Shown one piece after another: positions 5,982 to 6,297 of a stretch of 6,297 nucleotides of DNA (position 1 is the first letter of the stretch; every line of letters begins with the position of its first letter). The notes under the pieces were generated by a model. That model was given only the letters and a program-made list of their open reading frames with translations, was not told the DNA's origin and made no database searches. A program made the translations under genes and the position numbers. The DNA is from an uncultured Fretibacterium sp. (GTDB lineage Bacteria > Synergistota > Synergistia > Synergistales > Aminobacteriaceae), in assembly GCA_937892105.1 (NCBI GenBank), contig CALAUZ010000106.1:1-6297 (forward strand), in the 5' to 3' direction.

Positions 5982-6297
5982 ATGCAGAAAGTAGCAGTGT
6001 TTCTTGATTATGCCAACGTCGAGGCTGCCTCACGAGCTACAGGTCATGATGTCGATTACGGCGAACTCCTGAACTACCTAGCTGACGAGGACGAAGACAG
6101 ACTACTCATCACAGCATATGCTTACGTCCCAATAGACCCCAGACTCGAACACGCTAACGACAGAAAAATTGATGTCCTCTGGAACAACGGCTACATCGTC
6201 AGGTCAAAAATAGGCACTGTCGCAGGAACTAGCTACAAATGCGACTTCGATATCGAGATGACATTAGACATAGTGCGGACATCATTTGACCTCAAGC
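5982..6297 (+). CDS. NYN-domain (LabA-like, PIN-fold) protein, 3' end outside window
   Basis: Only the first 105 codons are in the window and no stop is reached. The start is secure: ATG preceded by TAAGGAG with 8 nt spacing, after a terminator and a promoter region. The protein opens with KVAVFLDYANV (3-13), the first strand of NYN domains (often FIDGxN), with Asp9 and Asn12 as probable active-site residues. Near the cut end KCDFDIEMTLDI (86-97) carries Asp88, Asp90 and Asp96, matching the second acidic cluster (usually K-x-VD-x-x-L-x-x-D). NYN proteins share the PIN nuclease fold and are predicted metal-dependent RNases. Known bacterial relatives include LabA and limkain-type proteins, and most are uncharacterised. 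RNA processing or decay is the probable role but is inferred. Any C-terminal domain, which would help define the subfamily, is not visible. Confidence 0.8.
   Translation, partial: MQKVAVFLDYANVEAASRATGHDVDYGELLNYLADEDEDRLLITAYAYVPIDPRLEHANDRKIDVLWNNGYIVRSKIGTVAGTSYKCDFDIEMTLDIVRTSFDLK

Noticed and set aside
5638..6033. 131-codon minus-strand open frame across the valS end and NYN start
   Set aside because: It runs antisense through the valS coiled-coil region, the terminator and the NYN promoter; the valS and NYN readings are far better supported.

Overview
This is a bacterial chromosomal segment of about 6.3 kb. It holds four complete protein genes and the start of a fifth, with short intergenic spaces, clear Shine-Dalgarno sites and a typical intrinsic terminator. 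Base composition looks close to balanced. The gene set and protein style are compatible with an anaerobic gut- or rumen-type bacterium, perhaps Synergistota. That is a weak guess from general impression, because no rRNA or other taxonomic marker is present.

Left part (7-930, minus strand): prmA, the ribosomal protein L11 methyltransferase. It is read leftward from a good promoter (TATAAT with TTGAAC, 18-nt spacer). A perfect 9-bp inverted repeat lies between the -10 box and the ribosome binding site.

Divergent intergenic region (931-1242, 312 bases): I see no convincing gene here. It carries the prmA promoter, a TTGACA box followed by an 8-bp-arm palindrome, an 11-base direct repeat, and a possible -10 box for the rightward genes.

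Centre (1243-5815, plus strand): a tightly packed three-gene operon. The first gene encodes a nucleosidase of the MTA/SAH nucleosidase and purine nucleoside phosphorylase fold. It probably starts at a TTG codon and carries an export signal, and it has Asn where MTA/SAH nucleosidases keep a catalytic Asp. The second is a PLP-dependent threonine aldolase-family enzyme. Its TTG start follows the nucleosidase TAG stop directly and in the same reading frame. The third is valS, valyl-tRNA synthetase, one base further on, and a hairpin plus T-run terminator closes the unit. The three products share no obvious pathway. Amino acid and nucleoside salvage feeding translation is the most that can be inferred.

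Right edge (5875-6297): a new promoter region containing an A10 tract, a strong ribosome binding site, and the first 105 codons of a NYN-domain (LabA-like, PIN-fold) putative ribonuclease cut by the window end.

I found no mobile element, CRISPR array, tRNA or rRNA. Most of the window is ordinary housekeeping sequence. The points most worth a second look are the exported nucleosidase with its Asn substitution, the single amber codon between it and the aldolase, and the operator-like palindromes in the divergent region.
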